A DNA stretch of 64,000 bases from Candidatus Bathycorpusculum sp. (GTDB lineage Archaea > Thermoproteota > Bathyarchaeia > Bathyarchaeales > Bathycorpusculaceae), in NCBI GenBank assembly GCA_009778385.1, contig WRJX01000104.1, forward strand, positions 1 to 64,000, given 5' to 3'. Both the position numbers and the translations under genes were made by a program. The notes beneath the pieces are model-generated. The model had not been told where the DNA came from and did no database searches. It saw only the letters and a program-made list of their open reading frames with translations. How positions within the stretch are numbered: position 1 is the first letter of the stretch; each line of letters starts with the position of its first letter. This document shows, piece by piece, positions 50,850-60,687 of this stretch.

Positions 50850-51524
50850 TTACTGCTCCTCTGGAGGCATGTACTCAAAAGTGATGCCTTTTTGTATTGC
50901 CCTTTTTAAATAAGCTTCTGGATCAATCTCTTGAACAGTCAACTTGTCAACATCAATAATTTGAATTTCATGAAGACGCGCATTACGAATTTCATCAACC
51001 GTAACTGGCGGCTTATGATAGTAAACATCTACTAGACGCTTAACTTTAGCGATCTCTTCATCAGTTCTGTTACGCGGAGACTTAGCAAGGGTCAGAGGAA
51101 AAGGCAAAATGTAATGCGGTGGAACACCCAGCGCGAATTTTCCAGCAAAACTACTGTAACGGATAATTTTGCTTGCTAACCGAGCAGAAGTATAAGTCAT
51201 AGGTGCCAACGCATTTTCAGGTGGGATAAATCCTGTTTCAATTTCAACTATAAGATTACCAAACCCTTTAGTAGCAAACAAGTCACATGTAAGTAGCTCA
51301 TTTAAGGAATATTCAAGTTGCACATCATAGTCCCTTTGGATTAAATATTTAGCACAGACAAGCTCCATAACAGAATGATTAATTTTTACAACATTTTCTT
51401 TTTGAAGCTTAATCAACCAATCTTTTAAACCAGTAATTTTAGTTATAGTAGACTTAGGCGCATTAATTGTAAGTTTTGAGAGTAAATTTAAAATATCAGC
51501 CTCAAACTTTTGCCTGCCACTCAT
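50850..51524 (-). CDS. Hypothetical protein with a possible PD-(D/E)XK nuclease fold
   Basis: A 224-residue protein. The N-terminus (residues 1-50) is a helical DNA-binding-like segment (LLSKLTINAPKSTITKITGLKDWLIKL). Residues 60-90 hold LVCAKYLIQRDYDVQLEYSLNELLTCDLFATKGFGNLIVEIETG, which has the spaced D...ExE pattern of PD-(D/E)XK nucleases. Later regions include KFALGVPPHYILPFPLTL and a C-terminal EIQIIDVDKLTVQEIDPEAYLKRA. It precedes the GIY-YIG gene by 8 nt. Function inferred only from fold-like pattern. Confidence 0.55.
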   Translation of the reverse strand: MSGRQKFEADILNLLSKLTINAPKSTITKITGLKDWLIKLQKENVVKINHSVMELVCAKYLIQRDYDVQLEYSLNELLTCDLFATKGFGNLIVEIETGFIPPENALAPMTYTSARLASKIIRYSSFAGKFALGVPPHYILPFPLTLAKSPRNRTDEEIAKVKRLVDVYYHKPPVTVDEIRNARLHEIQIIDVDKLTVQEIDPEAYLKRAIQKGITFEYMPPEEQ

Positions 51525-51938
51525 CGACTACGACCACCAATTTAAGAATGTTCCCTATTTGTTTAAGCCTTCTGCTTAACACTCTTAGAACACAGATTTT
51601 AACACGTTTTAACTTGAAAAAATGCCAACATGAATCCTGTATTTCTACATACAATAATTAATAGCGCAACCAAATAGACAACAAATAGACTGGCACTAAC
51701 TCATCAAACGTTCATAACCAACAATATATCATTCACTAGATTGGTCTCTACACAACTCATAAAAATCAAACCGTTCAATTGAAAAGAACAGACATTCAAG
51801 CCAACCAAAATTAATGAAACAACACTAAAGTCATTCCACAGTTTTTAAGCACAAGATAGTATAGTCGTCTCAAAAATCAAGCATTGTTTTTTACAAACTT
51901 GAAAACAAATTTGTATCATCTGTCTACGGGATGTTGTA
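51525..51938. other. Intergenic region, no supported gene
   Basis: About 415 nt, AT-rich, between two minus-strand genes. I see no ORF or RNA of note. Confidence 0.4.
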
Positions 51939-52952
51939 TCAAAATGATACCGGAGATTGTTTATGTCTTTTGAAGTAAAACAGTAAACCTATACTCACGA
52001 TTACTACAGACATTATAGCGACTGTTATTAGCGTTGTTGGGAAAGATTCAGGTTTATCTTCAACTGTGGATGTTGTTGGAACAAATTCTGGTTCACCATT
52101 GACCTCGTGGGCTTCAACACCACTTACAGGATTCACTAAAGGGCTACAATCAGCGTATAAGGACCTAGAAAAACCATCATCGTTTTTATCATAGTTGTAT
52201 GGTGTGTCCCAAATACCTGTGTGTTCTATTTCTTTAGCATTAGGATATAATGTTTTATAGTCATTCCAATAATTCCTATCAACAACAAATGAACTATACA
52301 AGCCAATACGTATCCCACTGTTAATAAAGTCATTCTCAGTTACAACATTTTTAGTTTCAAAAGTATAATCTACAAATATACTCCAGGTCGTGTTAATGAA
52401 AATGTTATGTTTGATTACGTTTCCTATATCTCCGTTAGCGCCTACAATCCATACTCCACCTCCTTCAAAAGTGTTGTTGATGAAACTGTTACCATATGAA
52501 GAAGCAAATATGCTATCCCCATCACAAAATCGTATATTCTGCACTGAAACATTCCCATAAGCAGACGGAATAGCAGCGTCAGAAGTCTTTCTTAGATCTA
52601 CTCCATTTCCAAGTCCTTTAATTGCGTATCCAGCGCCATCAATTGTAACACTATTTTTTTCAACTTTTATGGTACCAAAAATATCACCTGTTAAAGTGTA
52701 AACATCTCCATCTCGTTGAATCAAATCTGTCCCTCTTACGCCTCCACTAGACAGAATAGTTATCGTTGAACCTGTTTGAGCATTTACTAAACGAACAGAA
52801 CAGGCCATAAACGCCACTGAACATAATAACAACACCAAATAAAGTAAAGCTACACCCCACTTCTTAATACGCCCAAACTTCAACTTAACCAAAGTCAAAC
52901 TTAACCCTTGATACCGAGAACTGTTTAATGCTAAACAAAGGGCTGTTATCAC
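51939..52952 (-). CDS. Membrane-anchored right-handed beta-helix surface protein
   Basis: A 337-residue secreted protein. After a basic start, a long signal/anchor segment (residues 30-58, WGVALLYLVLLLCSVAFMA) leads to NosD-like parallel beta-helix repeats: GTIKVEKNSVTIDGAGYAI, VSVQNIRFCDG, NSFINNTFEGGGVWI, NVIKHNIFINTTWSIFVD, VVTENDFINSGIRIG, FVVDRNYWNDY. A Thr/Pro/Glu stalk and a C-terminal helix (TTLITVAIMSVVIVSIGLLFYF) with a basic tail end the protein. NosD/periplasmic copper-binding-type helices often bind glycans or build surface layers. Confidence 0.8.
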   Translation of the reverse strand: MITALCLALNSSRYQGLSLTLVKLKFGRIKKWGVALLYLVLLLCSVAFMACSVRLVNAQTGSTITILSSGGVRGTDLIQRDGDVYTLTGDIFGTIKVEKNSVTIDGAGYAIKGLGNGVDLRKTSDAAIPSAYGNVSVQNIRFCDGDSIFASSYGNSFINNTFEGGGVWIVGANGDIGNVIKHNIFINTTWSIFVDYTFETKNVVTENDFINSGIRIGLYSSFVVDRNYWNDYKTLYPNAKEIEHTGIWDTPYNYDKNDDGFSRSLYADCSPLVNPVSGVEAHEVNGEPEFVPTTSTVEDKPESFPTTLITVAIMSVVIVSIGLLFYFKRHKQSPVSF

Positions 52953-53041
52953 ATTAACTCAACTTGCGTCAATAAACGTAGTGTGAACGGTCATAAATAC
53001 ATCGCTAAACATAAAAAGTTGAGTAAAAGAAAGAGTGGAAA

Positions 53042-53272
53042 TTATTGAACTATTTCAATGCGTCGTTTACCGCGTGACATGCCAGAAGTTCGGATTTTGC
53101 CGCTAACTTCCAAGCTAAGCAGTAAATCGTTAAAGTCTTTGAAGCCTAAATCTTCAAATTCACTACGCATTTGACTGAACAGTTCATCGTCGGTTAAGTC
53201 GCCTTTTTTGCCCAAAATTTCCAAAAGGGCAAAATAGGCAGGACGAGTTTTCCAAGTTTTAATTTGTGGCAT
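53042..53272 (-). CDS. Small winged-helix-like protein next to CDC48
   Basis: A 76-residue protein: ARP-type start (QIKTWKTRPAYFALLEILGKKGDLTDDELFSQMRSEFEDLGFKDFNDLLLSLEVSGKIRTSGMSRGKRRIEIVQ) that reads as a compact winged helix with a basic C-terminal wing. It starts 18 nt after the CDC48 stop and is probably co-transcribed. No named family; a DNA- or RNA-binding cofactor is plausible. Confidence 0.6.
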   Translation of the reverse strand: MPQIKTWKTRPAYFALLEILGKKGDLTDDELFSQMRSEFEDLGFKDFNDLLLSLEVSGKIRTSGMSRGKRRIEIVQ

Positions 53273-53290
53273 AGGTGCACTCAGCTTCTC

Positions 53291-55477
53291 CTAAGTTACA
53301 GGTGTTGCTGGCTTTTGTACTTGACGGAGAGCCTGCATGAAACTCTTGTACCATTTTTCCATGTCAGGTGTAATTGATGGGCCCATTTCTTTCATGGCAT
53401 CTTGGAAGTCTTTCATTGTCACTTTTTGAGCGCTAACGTCTCGACGTAGGGCGTGCATTGCTGCTTCACGACATAAGGATTCAATGTCAGCGCCGCTGTA
53501 GTATTTGGTGATAGATGCAAGTTGGTTTACATCAACGTCTTGGTCAAGAGGCATGCTCTTTGTGTAAATTTTGAAGATTTGCACTCGGCTCTTGTCATCA
53601 GGTTCTGGAGCGTAAATTAAACGGTCAAATCTGCCTGGTCGGATAACGGCTGAATCAACCATGTCTGGACGGTTAGTTGCTGCGATGACCACGATGTCCT
53701 GTAAGGTGCTTATGCCGTCCATTTCTGTTAGTAGTTGACTGATTACTCGTTCAGAAACACCGCTGTCAGACATGCCCATTCCACGTTTGGGAGTTAAGGA
53801 GTCAATTTCGTCGAGGAATACAACGGCTGGTGCGGCCATGCGGGCTTTGCGGAAGACTTCGCGGATTGCTTTTTCTGATTCTCCGACCCATTTGCTAAAG
53901 ATTTCAGGTCCTTTAATTGAGATAAAGTTAGCTTCGCTTTCAGTTGCAACGGCACGTGCGAGCAAGGTTTTACCGCATCCAGGTGGGCCGTACATGAGGA
54001 TGCCTTTTGGTGCTCGGATGCCTAGGCGGGTGAACATTTCGGGGTTTTTGATTGGCCACTCAACCGCTTCTTTGAGGGGTTGTTTAACTTCGTCAAGACC
54101 GCCGATGTCATCCCAGTGGACGGTAGAGACTTCTATGTAGACTTCGCGCATGGCTGTTGGGGTGACTTCTTTGTAGGCGCTTGTGAAGTCGTCCATTTTT
54201 ACTTCCATTTTTTCTAGGACTGCGGGTGGTATGCGTTCTTCTTCGAGGTTGATTTGGGGCAGGTATCGTCTTAGTGCTTTCATGGCGGTTTCTCTACTTA
54301 GTGAGGAGAGGTCTGCGCCTGTGTAGCCGTGTGTCATAGCTGAGAGTTTGTTTAAGTCGACATCTTCAGCTAAGGGCATACCACGTGTGTGGATTTGGAG
54401 GACTTCGTGTCTTCCGCCTTTGTCTGGTACGCTGATTTCTATTTCGCGGTCGAATCGTCCTGGTCTGCGTAGAGCAGGGTCAAGTGCGCCTGGTCTGTTA
54501 GTTGCTCCTATAACTATTACGTTTCCTCTTCCGCCAAGACCGTCCATGAGAGCAAGTAGTTGTGCAACGACACGGCGTTCGACTTCACCGGTGACTTCTT
54601 CGCGTTTTGGAGCTAAGCTATCGAGTTCATCGATAAAGATGATACTTGGAGCGTTTTGTTGTGCTTGTTGGAATATTTCGCGTAGACGTGCTTCTGATTC
54701 GCCATAGAATTTACTCATTATTTCGGGACCGTTGATGCTGTAAAAGTTTGCTTCCGATTCGTTTGCAACTGCGCGTGCAAGTAAGGTTTTACCGCATCCA
54801 GGTGGGCCGTGTAGTAGGACACCTTTGGGTGGCTCTATTCCGAGGCGTTGGAAGAGTTCGGGGTGACGAAGGGGTAACTCGACCATTTCTCGAACGCGTT
54901 GGATTTCTTCGTGTAGTCCGCCGATGTCTTCGTAAGTGGTACGTGGTAAACCTTTGCCTTCTGGGGCTGGTTCGTTGAGGATTGTTAATCGGGTTTCGGC
55001 AGTTACTTTTATGATTCCATGGGGACGTGTTTTTGAAACATTGAATGGTATAGCGTGCCCTAACATCATAACTAGAGTTGTATCGCCTTCGACTAGAGTG
55101 CGCTCCATTAGGCGGTTTTTAACAAAATTTGTAAAATCTTCATCTACATTGAGGCGCATATCAACAGGTGCTAGGGTAAGGCTTAAAGCGGTTTTTACTT
55201 TGGCGGATTTTACAACGACATACTCGTTTATAGCTACTCCGCTATTTTTGCGGGTGAATCCGTCGATTCGGATAATGTCACGATTTTGGTCTTCGCTGTA
55301 AGCGGGCCAAGCAATCGCGCTCGTGGTTCGTTTGTTAACAATTTCTATAACATCTCCAGCGCTTATGCCAAGTTTCTGCATTGCTCGCTGGTCAATTCGG
55401 GCTATTCCTCTGCCCACGTCTCTTTGTCTTGCATCTCCAACACGTAATTGAACTTCGCTCACGTTAGAATTCTCCAT
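53291..55477 (-). CDS. CDC48/VAT two-domain AAA ATPase
   Basis: Hexameric unfoldase that feeds substrates to the proteasome, about 728 residues from ATG 55477 ([28 protein letters not shown]). N-domain double-psi barrel up to about residue 190, then AAA1 with GPPGCGKT, Walker [16 protein letters not shown], and [15 protein letters not shown]2 with a second [23 protein letters not shown] and [15 protein letters not shown]. The tail after [12 protein letters not shown] is short. A small wHTH-like gene follows on the same strand; the PAN proteasome ATPase is not here. Confidence 0.95.
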   Translation of the reverse strand: MENSNVSEVQLRVGDARQRDVGRGIARIDQRAMQKLGISAGDVIEIVNKRTTSAIAWPAYSEDQNRDIIRIDGFTRKNSGVAINEYVVVKSAKVKTALSLTLAPVDMRLNVDEDFTNFVKNRLMERTLVEGDTTLVMMLGHAIPFNVSKTRPHGIIKVTAETRLTILNEPAPEGKGLPRTTYEDIGGLHEEIQRVREMVELPLRHPELFQRLGIEPPKGVLLHGPPGCGKTLLARAVANESEANFYSINGPEIMSKFYGESEARLREIFQQAQQNAPSIIFIDELDSLAPKREEVTGEVERRVVAQLLALMDGLGGRGNVIVIGATNRPGALDPALRRPGRFDREIEISVPDKGGRHEVLQIHTRGMPLAEDVDLNKLSAMTHGYTGADLSSLSRETAMKALRRYLPQINLEEERIPPAVLEKMEVKMDDFTSAYKEVTPTAMREVYIEVSTVHWDDIGGLDEVKQPLKEAVEWPIKNPEMFTRLGIRAPKGILMYGPPGCGKTLLARAVATESEANFISIKGPEIFSKWVGESEKAIREVFRKARMAAPAVVFLDEIDSLTPKRGMGMSDSGVSERVISQLLTEMDGISTLQDIVVIAATNRPDMVDSAVIRPGRFDRLIYAPEPDDKSRVQIFKIYTKSMPLDQDVDVNQLASITKYYSGADIESLCREAAMHALRRDVSAQKVTMKDFQDAMKEMGPSITPDMEKWYKSFMQALRQVQKPATPVT

Positions 55478-55808
55478 AATTAACAGTCGTATAAGCTTGT
55501 TCAAAAGAACATTTTGTTCCTATATAAACTTTAAAGCACAACAATTCAAACTCTTAGGCTACAAAAAACATAATACAGCAACGTAATTTAGGGTTTTGAT
55601 ATTAAACCATCTTAACAAAATAAGCAACTTTCATTATTTATAATTCCCAAGGGGAGGTCAAATAAATGAATAACACTTTACTACATGTATAAGTATAAAT
55701 GAAGTTGTTAACTTTAGGAGATAACTAAGATACCGACCTGTCGTCTGCAGGTTTTCTGGCGCAATTTTTAATAGATGATAAATAAGAAAAAAATTGTTGT
55801 TCAGCTGT
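55478..55808. other. Divergent intergenic region with a strong RBS-like element
   Basis: About 330 nt upstream of CDC48 and downstream of the CooT gene. It contains an 8-codon ORF behind GGGGAGGT (listed separately). A CTGCAGG/CCTGTCG-type palindrome sits near 55740. Otherwise nothing. Confidence 0.4.
55666..55692 (+). other. 8-codon mini-ORF behind a strong Shine-Dalgarno-like motif
   Basis: GGGGAGGT at 55651-55658 lies 7 nt before ATG, which opens an 8-codon frame ending in TAA; a TATA-like TTTATAATT lies upstream. A second 9-codon frame follows a few nt later. This may be a leader-peptide or a small RNA rather than a protein gene. Confidence 0.25.
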
Positions 55809-55994
55809 TTAGACTTTGATTGTTTCTAAAACGAGCCTTGTTGTGGTTACGTCTACTTCGGTAATCTTGACGTTCTTGTATTCTCTTGCTTCACCGATAA
55901 TGTTTTTTACTGTAACGTTGTTGCTTTCAACTTTAACGTAAATCACGTCACTGAAAACTTTTTGTCCATCTAAAATAACGTTAAATTCACACAT
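55809..55994 (-). CDS. CooT family nickel-binding protein
   Basis: A 61-residue protein, if started at ATG 55994 (MCEFNVILDGQKVF); the frame extends further but the family starts at the MCE pattern, whose Cys2 helps bind Ni2+. The chain continues SDVIYVKVESNNVTVKNIIGEAREYKNVKITEVDVTTTRLVLETI, the beta-rich CooT fold. In bacteria CooT assists CO dehydrogenase nickel loading; archaeal members have no proven partner, and no CODH is in the window. Monocistronic. Confidence 0.85.
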   Translation of the reverse strand: MCEFNVILDGQKVFSDVIYVKVESNNVTVKNIIGEAREYKNVKITEVDVTTTRLVLETIKV

Positions 55995-56339
55995 GATATT
56001 TTCACATATTAAGGAAAACATTTTCCTATAGATAAGCAATCCCATTTGAACCCGTTTTTTGCAAGACAAAACTATAACCACATCAACAAATTTATTGCAC
56101 TGTGGTTACTACAAAATTTTTACAAATCAGAAATGGTTTAACAAAGGGCATAACTTAACGTGACATACAACCTCTTTGCAAATAGTAATCCGTTTTCTCA
56201 GATTATTTGTTAATGACGTAGGATGACCTTCTTTGTTGCTTATTCTAAAGAAAAGTGTTACTACTTTGGATGTTTTAAATTGTTATAATTGCTAAACTGT
56301 TTGGCAGAAAGAGATGTTTTGCGATGTACTGGTTTGTTT

Positions 56340-56618
56340 TTAAGGGTTTATAGTTCGTGTCTGTTTTTGTTGTCTAATTGCTTGTAGAGTTTTTTCTGCA
56401 GTTAAAGCGCTGAAAAGTAAATCGTCAATGGTTGCCGTGAAAGTAGCCAGCTTTCCTTCGCAAGTAATATCTGTTACAACTTTGCAGTTATCTCTAACAG
56501 TGTTGACCTTCAATCCGGTGGGTGTGTTTAGATTGTCTGGTGAGACAGCTTTTGCTACTGCGTTAGCCGTTTTGGCATCAGGGTATTCAAGTGTTATTGT
56601 TGCCTGCAAGCGTTTCAC
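56340..56618 (-). CDS. pcc1: KEOPS complex subunit Pcc1
   Basis: The dimerisation subunit of KEOPS in t6A synthesis, 92 residues. LQATITLEYPDAKTANAVAKAVSPDNLNTPTGLKV, VVTDITCEGKLATFTATIDDLLFSALTAEKTLQAI matches the Pcc1/CTAG pattern. It overlaps the upstream GAN-like gene by 32 nt, and the rpsO-recJ-pcc1 order is standard in archaea. The Cgi121 subunit lies 51 kb away in the same window. Confidence 0.85.
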   Translation of the reverse strand: MKRLQATITLEYPDAKTANAVAKAVSPDNLNTPTGLKVNTVRDNCKVVTDITCEGKLATFTATIDDLLFSALTAEKTLQAIRQQKQTRTINP

Positions 56619-58050
56619 CTTTTAGTTGCCGCCCAACTAGTTCATCAGCTGTAGTCACAAAGTTTTCAATTTGATTCATTGGAACTTGAGCGCCAGCTGC
56701 AATGTTGTGTCCACCGCCTTTACCTGAATGTTTTTCTGAAGCTAAACGCATAACATCGCCAAGGTTAACACCTTTCTGTAATGCAGCCTCAGTTGTACGT
56801 GAAGAGATTTTAACTGAGTCTTCACCATCTACTTTGGCGTATGCAATGAGGGGTTTTTGATTGTTAACTAGTCCTGCAACCATAATTGAGGAGACTGTGC
56901 CGATGATTTTTTCGTTAATGTAGTCTTCGCCGTTGATGACATAAATGTTGGTTAGTTCTCTGAGGCGTTCGGGTTTTTCCATGACCCAGCCGAGGTACTT
57001 GTTGATGTTTTTGCGGTAGTCTTCAAGGATACTGTTTGACTCTTCAAGGGCCGCTCCACGGTCACCCATGCAAATGGCGATACCAAGACTTGGGCGATCC
57101 ATACGGCCGGTAGAGTTCAGTAACACAGAGTATTCACGTGCATCCCGAAGGGCAGTATTTGGTTCCTCGTTAACCAGTACATAGTTGTTACCTATCAGGT
57201 TGGAGACTTCAACGTGTAGACCTTTTGAAAGCATATAATCTGCAAGGGAGGAGCATAAGCGTTTTTTTTCATCCTCATCAAGATCGCTAAGGGCACGAAG
57301 ACGTGTACCTTGTTTAATGTTAATGTTTAATGCTGCTAGGAAGGCTAAAGCTTTGTCTTCTTCGCCACTTAGGCCCGGAATGAATGGGTTAGTTGTGGTT
57401 GCTAAGGTGCGGTGGATTGGACGGGTTTCTCTGCCAAAGAAGGTAAGATCTTTTTCTACTTTCATTAAACCTGCCTGAACAGCGTCTTTAAGAATTAGCT
57501 CGTTTAAGCCGCCGAAACTGCGTTGGTCATACTTGTCCTGCATGTCACCAAGTGCACCGACCAATGCAACAGGTGCTAAATCAACGTTTTTGGGATTTAA
57601 TGCTTTAGCTACAAAATAGGTTACGCCTGAACCGCTAATCTCTGTTGCCCCATCGATGCCATATTCGTGGGGGTTCACTTGGGCAAAGTTGGAGTTGTCC
57701 ACTTTAGCGGTGATTTGGTGATGATCCATAATTGCAACTTTTATGTCTGGAACTTTCTCATTTAACAGTTGCAAATAGCCGCTTCCAAAGTCGGTTAACA
57801 CTACAAGATGTGGTTTGTCAGTGAGTATGGCATTAATAATTTTGTCGTCTACCCACTGCATAACTCGAACACGGTAACGTGCATCAAGTCTGTAAAGTGC
57901 TTTAGATATAATTCCGGCTGCTGCAACCCCATCTGCATCCAAATGTGAGAAACAATCGATAAAACCGTCTTGCTTTACGGTTTCAAGTATCATTTTTGCG
58001 GCTTTGTCAACGGCTGATAAGAAAGAGTCTACTTGTGTTTGGTCTACCAT
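56587..58050 (-). CDS. GAN/RecJ-like DHH nuclease
   Basis: A DHH-DHHA1 phosphoesterase related to RecJ; archaeal forms are GINS-associated nucleases or RecJ homologues in replication and repair. From ATG 58050 about 487 residues: FIDCFSHLDADGVAAAGII, VVLTDFGSGYLQL, AIMDHHQI (the DHH motif), GVTYFVAKAL, LVGALGDMQDKYD, ATTTNPFIPGLSGEE, and DHHA1 KHSGKGGGHNIAAGAQVP. It sits between rpsO and pcc1, the usual archaeal context. Confidence 0.9.
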   Translation of the reverse strand: MVDQTQVDSFLSAVDKAAKMILETVKQDGFIDCFSHLDADGVAAAGIISKALYRLDARYRVRVMQWVDDKIINAILTDKPHLVVLTDFGSGYLQLLNEKVPDIKVAIMDHHQITAKVDNSNFAQVNPHEYGIDGATEISGSGVTYFVAKALNPKNVDLAPVALVGALGDMQDKYDQRSFGGLNELILKDAVQAGLMKVEKDLTFFGRETRPIHRTLATTTNPFIPGLSGEEDKALAFLAALNINIKQGTRLRALSDLDEDEKKRLCSSLADYMLSKGLHVEVSNLIGNNYVLVNEEPNTALRDAREYSVLLNSTGRMDRPSLGIAICMGDRGAALEESNSILEDYRKNINKYLGWVMEKPERLRELTNIYVINGEDYINEKIIGTVSSIMVAGLVNNQKPLIAYAKVDGEDSVKISSRTTEAALQKGVNLGDVMRLASEKHSGKGGGHNIAAGAQVPMNQIENFVTTADELVGRQLKGETLAGNNNT

Positions 58051-58152
58051 GAAGGATTGCCTCGATTGGCAATAAAGATAGCTAATTGGATTTAAAGCTG
58101 GCGCACCAAAAACCAAAAATTAAAAAATTAAAAGTAAAAGTTAGAAACTGGT

Positions 58153-58593
58153 TTAGAATATTGAGGCAATTTTTGCTTCGTATTTCCAGCTCTTAGCAAT
58201 TTTTCCTTCACGTTTGTAATATCGTGAAAGTTTATGGATTTGTGCTTCGATTACCTGCATGTTACGTTTGTTGTGCAGGTCTTTTTTATTTTTCTCCATG
58301 TGGACTGCTAGAGCTTGAGCTTTCTTCATCATATTACCTAGATCTTCTGGTATTGATGGAGTTAAATTGGCACTCTTGAGGATACCGCTTACACTTTTAC
58401 CAGTGATTGGTTTTACCAGTGGAATTGCATATTGGTCTCTTAGAATTGTGCCTATTGCGCTTGATGGATAACCTTCTTTTGCGAGTTTGATAACGAAGGC
58501 TTCTACTTCCTCAGGCTGATATTTACACCAGCTTGGAGGTCTCCGACTTACAGGTCGTGTCGAATGAGATTTTCCTTTTTCTTGCTTTGGCAT
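58153..58593 (-). CDS. rpsO: Ribosomal protein S15 (uS15)
   Basis: Small-subunit protein, 146 residues, the archaeal/eukaryotic long form: SHSTRPVSRRPPSWCKYQPEEVEAFVIKLAKEGYPSSAIGTILRDQYAIPLVKPITGKSVSGILK, then MMKKAQALAVHMEKNKKDLHNKRNMQVIEAQIHKLSRYYKREGKIAKSWKYE. All the family blocks are there. First gene of the rpsO-recJ-pcc1 operon. Confidence 0.94.
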   Translation of the reverse strand: MPKQEKGKSHSTRPVSRRPPSWCKYQPEEVEAFVIKLAKEGYPSSAIGTILRDQYAIPLVKPITGKSVSGILKSANLTPSIPEDLGNMMKKAQALAVHMEKNKKDLHNKRNMQVIEAQIHKLSRYYKREGKIAKSWKYEAKIASIF

Positions 58594-58829
58594 CGTTACA
58601 CCTTAATTATGCACCCTACAAGCACAGTATGGAGATATTTAAAAGCATCGCAAATTTTTACACACAAAAAGCCATGTTATTTTAACCGAATAGTTGAAGA
58701 GATAAAATACAGACAAAACACCTTAGCAGAGTCTGATTGGCTTGATGAATACAGATAAACACTAAGACTCTTTTCATAACGGATTCTTTAGAGAGTATAC
58801 AGAATGTTTCAAGACCAGTAATCCACAGC

Positions 58830-59759
58830 TTATTTTTTGTATGTTCTACGGATGTAACTGTATGCTTCAAGTGCGGCAGTGATTCCTTGTCCTACAGCTG
58901 TGCCAACCTGTTTAATTGGATGAGTTGTCACGTCGCCTGCAGCGTAAATACCTGAAATGTTGGTTTCTTGTTTGATGTTGATTTTGATGTATCCTGCATC
59001 GTCAGTTTCTACACCAGCAGCTTTAGCCACTGTACTGTTAGGTTCTTCTCCGACCTGCACAAACACGGCGTCAACATCAAGCTCAGTTTTTTCTCCAGTG
59101 ACATTGTTTTTTAGGGCCAATGTTCTCACTTGGCGGTCACCTTTGATTTCTTCAATTTCAGTATTCCAAAGCACATTGATGTTAGTTTTCGAAGCAATAT
59201 CTGAAACTAGTCTATATTCTGCTCTAAAGGTGTCTCTTCGATGAATTATGGTTACGTGACTTGTTATGTCAGAGAGATATAGAGATGTTATGCAAGCTGA
59301 GTTCCCGCCTCCGATAACTGATACTTTTTTGCCTTTAAAAAATGGGCCATCGCAAACGCTGCAGTAGCTAACTCCTCTACCTCTGAACTCTTTTTCGCCT
59401 TTAACATCAACATTCTTGTAATGTGAACCAGTAGCAAAAATCACTGCTTTAGTCTGATAAGTAATGTTGTTGGTGGTTACAGTTTTTGTTTCGCCTTCAA
59501 GCTTTAACTCACTTACCAGTTCAAGACTATGTATGACTGCGCCAAGTTTTTGGCATTGAAAAGCCATTCTTTCAGATAATTCGCGACCGCTGATTTCAGT
59601 AAAACCGGGGTAGTTTTCTACTTTTGGAGAATCACTAATGTTTCCTCCTGCCAGCTTCTCGTCAAGTACAAGTGTTTTTAGTCCGCTTCTTACTGCATAG
59701 ATTCCAGCAGCTAAACCTGCGGATCCAGCTCCAACAATAATTACATCCCAGTTTTCCAT
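58830..59759 (-). CDS. trxB: Thioredoxin-disulfide reductase
   Basis: FAD/NAD(P)H flavoenzyme that reduces thioredoxin, about 309 residues from ATG 59759 (ENWDVIIVGAGSAGLAAGIYA). First FAD GxGxxG near 10-15, KVENYPGFTEISG, the redox centre YCSVCDGPFF near residues 137-146, second GxGxxA in SVIGGGNSACITSLY, and ISGIYAAGDVTTHPIKQVGTAVGQG. Length is typical. Its NADPH or NADH preference cannot be told here. Divergent from nadM. Confidence 0.93.
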   Translation of the reverse strand: MENWDVIIVGAGSAGLAAGIYAVRSGLKTLVLDEKLAGGNISDSPKVENYPGFTEISGRELSERMAFQCQKLGAVIHSLELVSELKLEGETKTVTTNNITYQTKAVIFATGSHYKNVDVKGEKEFRGRGVSYCSVCDGPFFKGKKVSVIGGGNSACITSLYLSDITSHVTIIHRRDTFRAEYRLVSDIASKTNINVLWNTEIEEIKGDRQVRTLALKNNVTGEKTELDVDAVFVQVGEEPNSTVAKAAGVETDDAGYIKINIKQETNISGIYAAGDVTTHPIKQVGTAVGQGITAALEAYSYIRRTYKK

Positions 59760-60160
59760 AAACATTAACCAGAAAATATTGCTCAAATGCTACTAAAGAA
59801 TCTTGTTTAAATTCAAGTTGATATTGGGGGAACAAGATAAGCTCTGACAACGTATCATTTTGGAGTTTACGAGACGTTTTTGCTATGAATTTAATTTAAC
59901 GGGTTAGCACGAGGAGTTCATAATGTTGCTGTTTATGCCATGACCATGCGGAATAGTGAAAGCATTGTGTCATCATTTTCAAGTGTATGCTGTTGAAACG
60001 AGTTTTTAATTTGTGTTCAATATTGTATTGATTACTTTTCTGTGTTGCAGTTGTTATTGTTTTGGCGTCTTAGTTGATATATAAAAGTACGGTTAAGTGC
60101 TTACCAGATCATCGTAAATAATATTAGCGTTGACGGATTAGGTGAGAGTGGTAATAACGT
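59760..60160. other. Divergent promoter region of trxB and nadM
   Basis: About 400 nt. Contains a good TATA box for nadM (listed separately) and no ORF or RNA that I can support. Confidence 0.5.
60076..60087 (+). promoter_or_regulatory. TATA box of nadM
   Basis: GATATATAAAAG, a consensus archaeal TATA element, about 75-85 nt before the TTG start, giving a leader of about 50 nt. Confidence 0.55.
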
Positions 60161-60685
60161 TTGATTAATCGCGGTCTTTACGTTGGCAGATTTCAGCCTT
60201 TCCATCTGGGTCATCTTGATGCTATAAAAGCAGTTCTAGCAAAGGTTGACGAACTTGTAATCGTTATTGGCAGTGCACAATACAGCCATAATTTAAAGAA
60301 TCCCTTTACAGCTGGTGAGCGTTTAGTGATGGTTCGTCACTCCTTACAGGAGGCAGGTGTAGATTTAGCGAGAGTTTGGATTGTTCCTGTTCCCGATATG
60401 CACCTGCATATGCTTTGGGTTTCAACTGTAGAGGGTTACACTCCAAAGTTTAACAAGCTTTATTCTAATGAGCCTTTAACACGTCGCTTATTTATGGAGG
60501 CGGGTTACACCGTTGAAAACATTTCCTTCTTTGAAAGGCAAACCTATGCATCAACGCATATACGTGAAAAAATGCTTAAAGACCAAAGCTGGACAACCCT
60601 TGTTCCAAAAAGCGTGACCGACTTCATAATTGAGATTGACGGAGTAAATCGGCTTAGGGATTTAGTGCGTACAGACAAAATCTAA
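60161..60685 (+). CDS. nadM: Nicotinamide-nucleotide adenylyltransferase (archaeal NadM)
   Basis: Makes NAD from NMN and ATP, or NaAD from NaMN. 174 residues: GLYVGRFQPFHLGHLDAI holds the HxGH motif (residues 15-18), IVIGSAQYSHNLKNPFTAGERL, and the ISTxxR-like STHIREKML near 143-150. Length and order are those of archaeal NadM. The TTG start is behind a clear TATA box. It complements nadX elsewhere in the window. Confidence 0.92.
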   Translation: MINRGLYVGRFQPFHLGHLDAIKAVLAKVDELVIVIGSAQYSHNLKNPFTAGERLVMVRHSLQEAGVDLARVWIVPVPDMHLHMLWVSTVEGYTPKFNKLYSNEPLTRRLFMEAGYTVENISFFERQTYASTHIREKMLKDQSWTTLVPKSVTDFIIEIDGVNRLRDLVRTDKI

Positions 60686-60687
60686 TT

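Noticed and set aside
54348-54707. Long plus-strand ORFs opposite CDC48
   Set aside because: Ser/Arg-rich shadow frames of a highly conserved gene.
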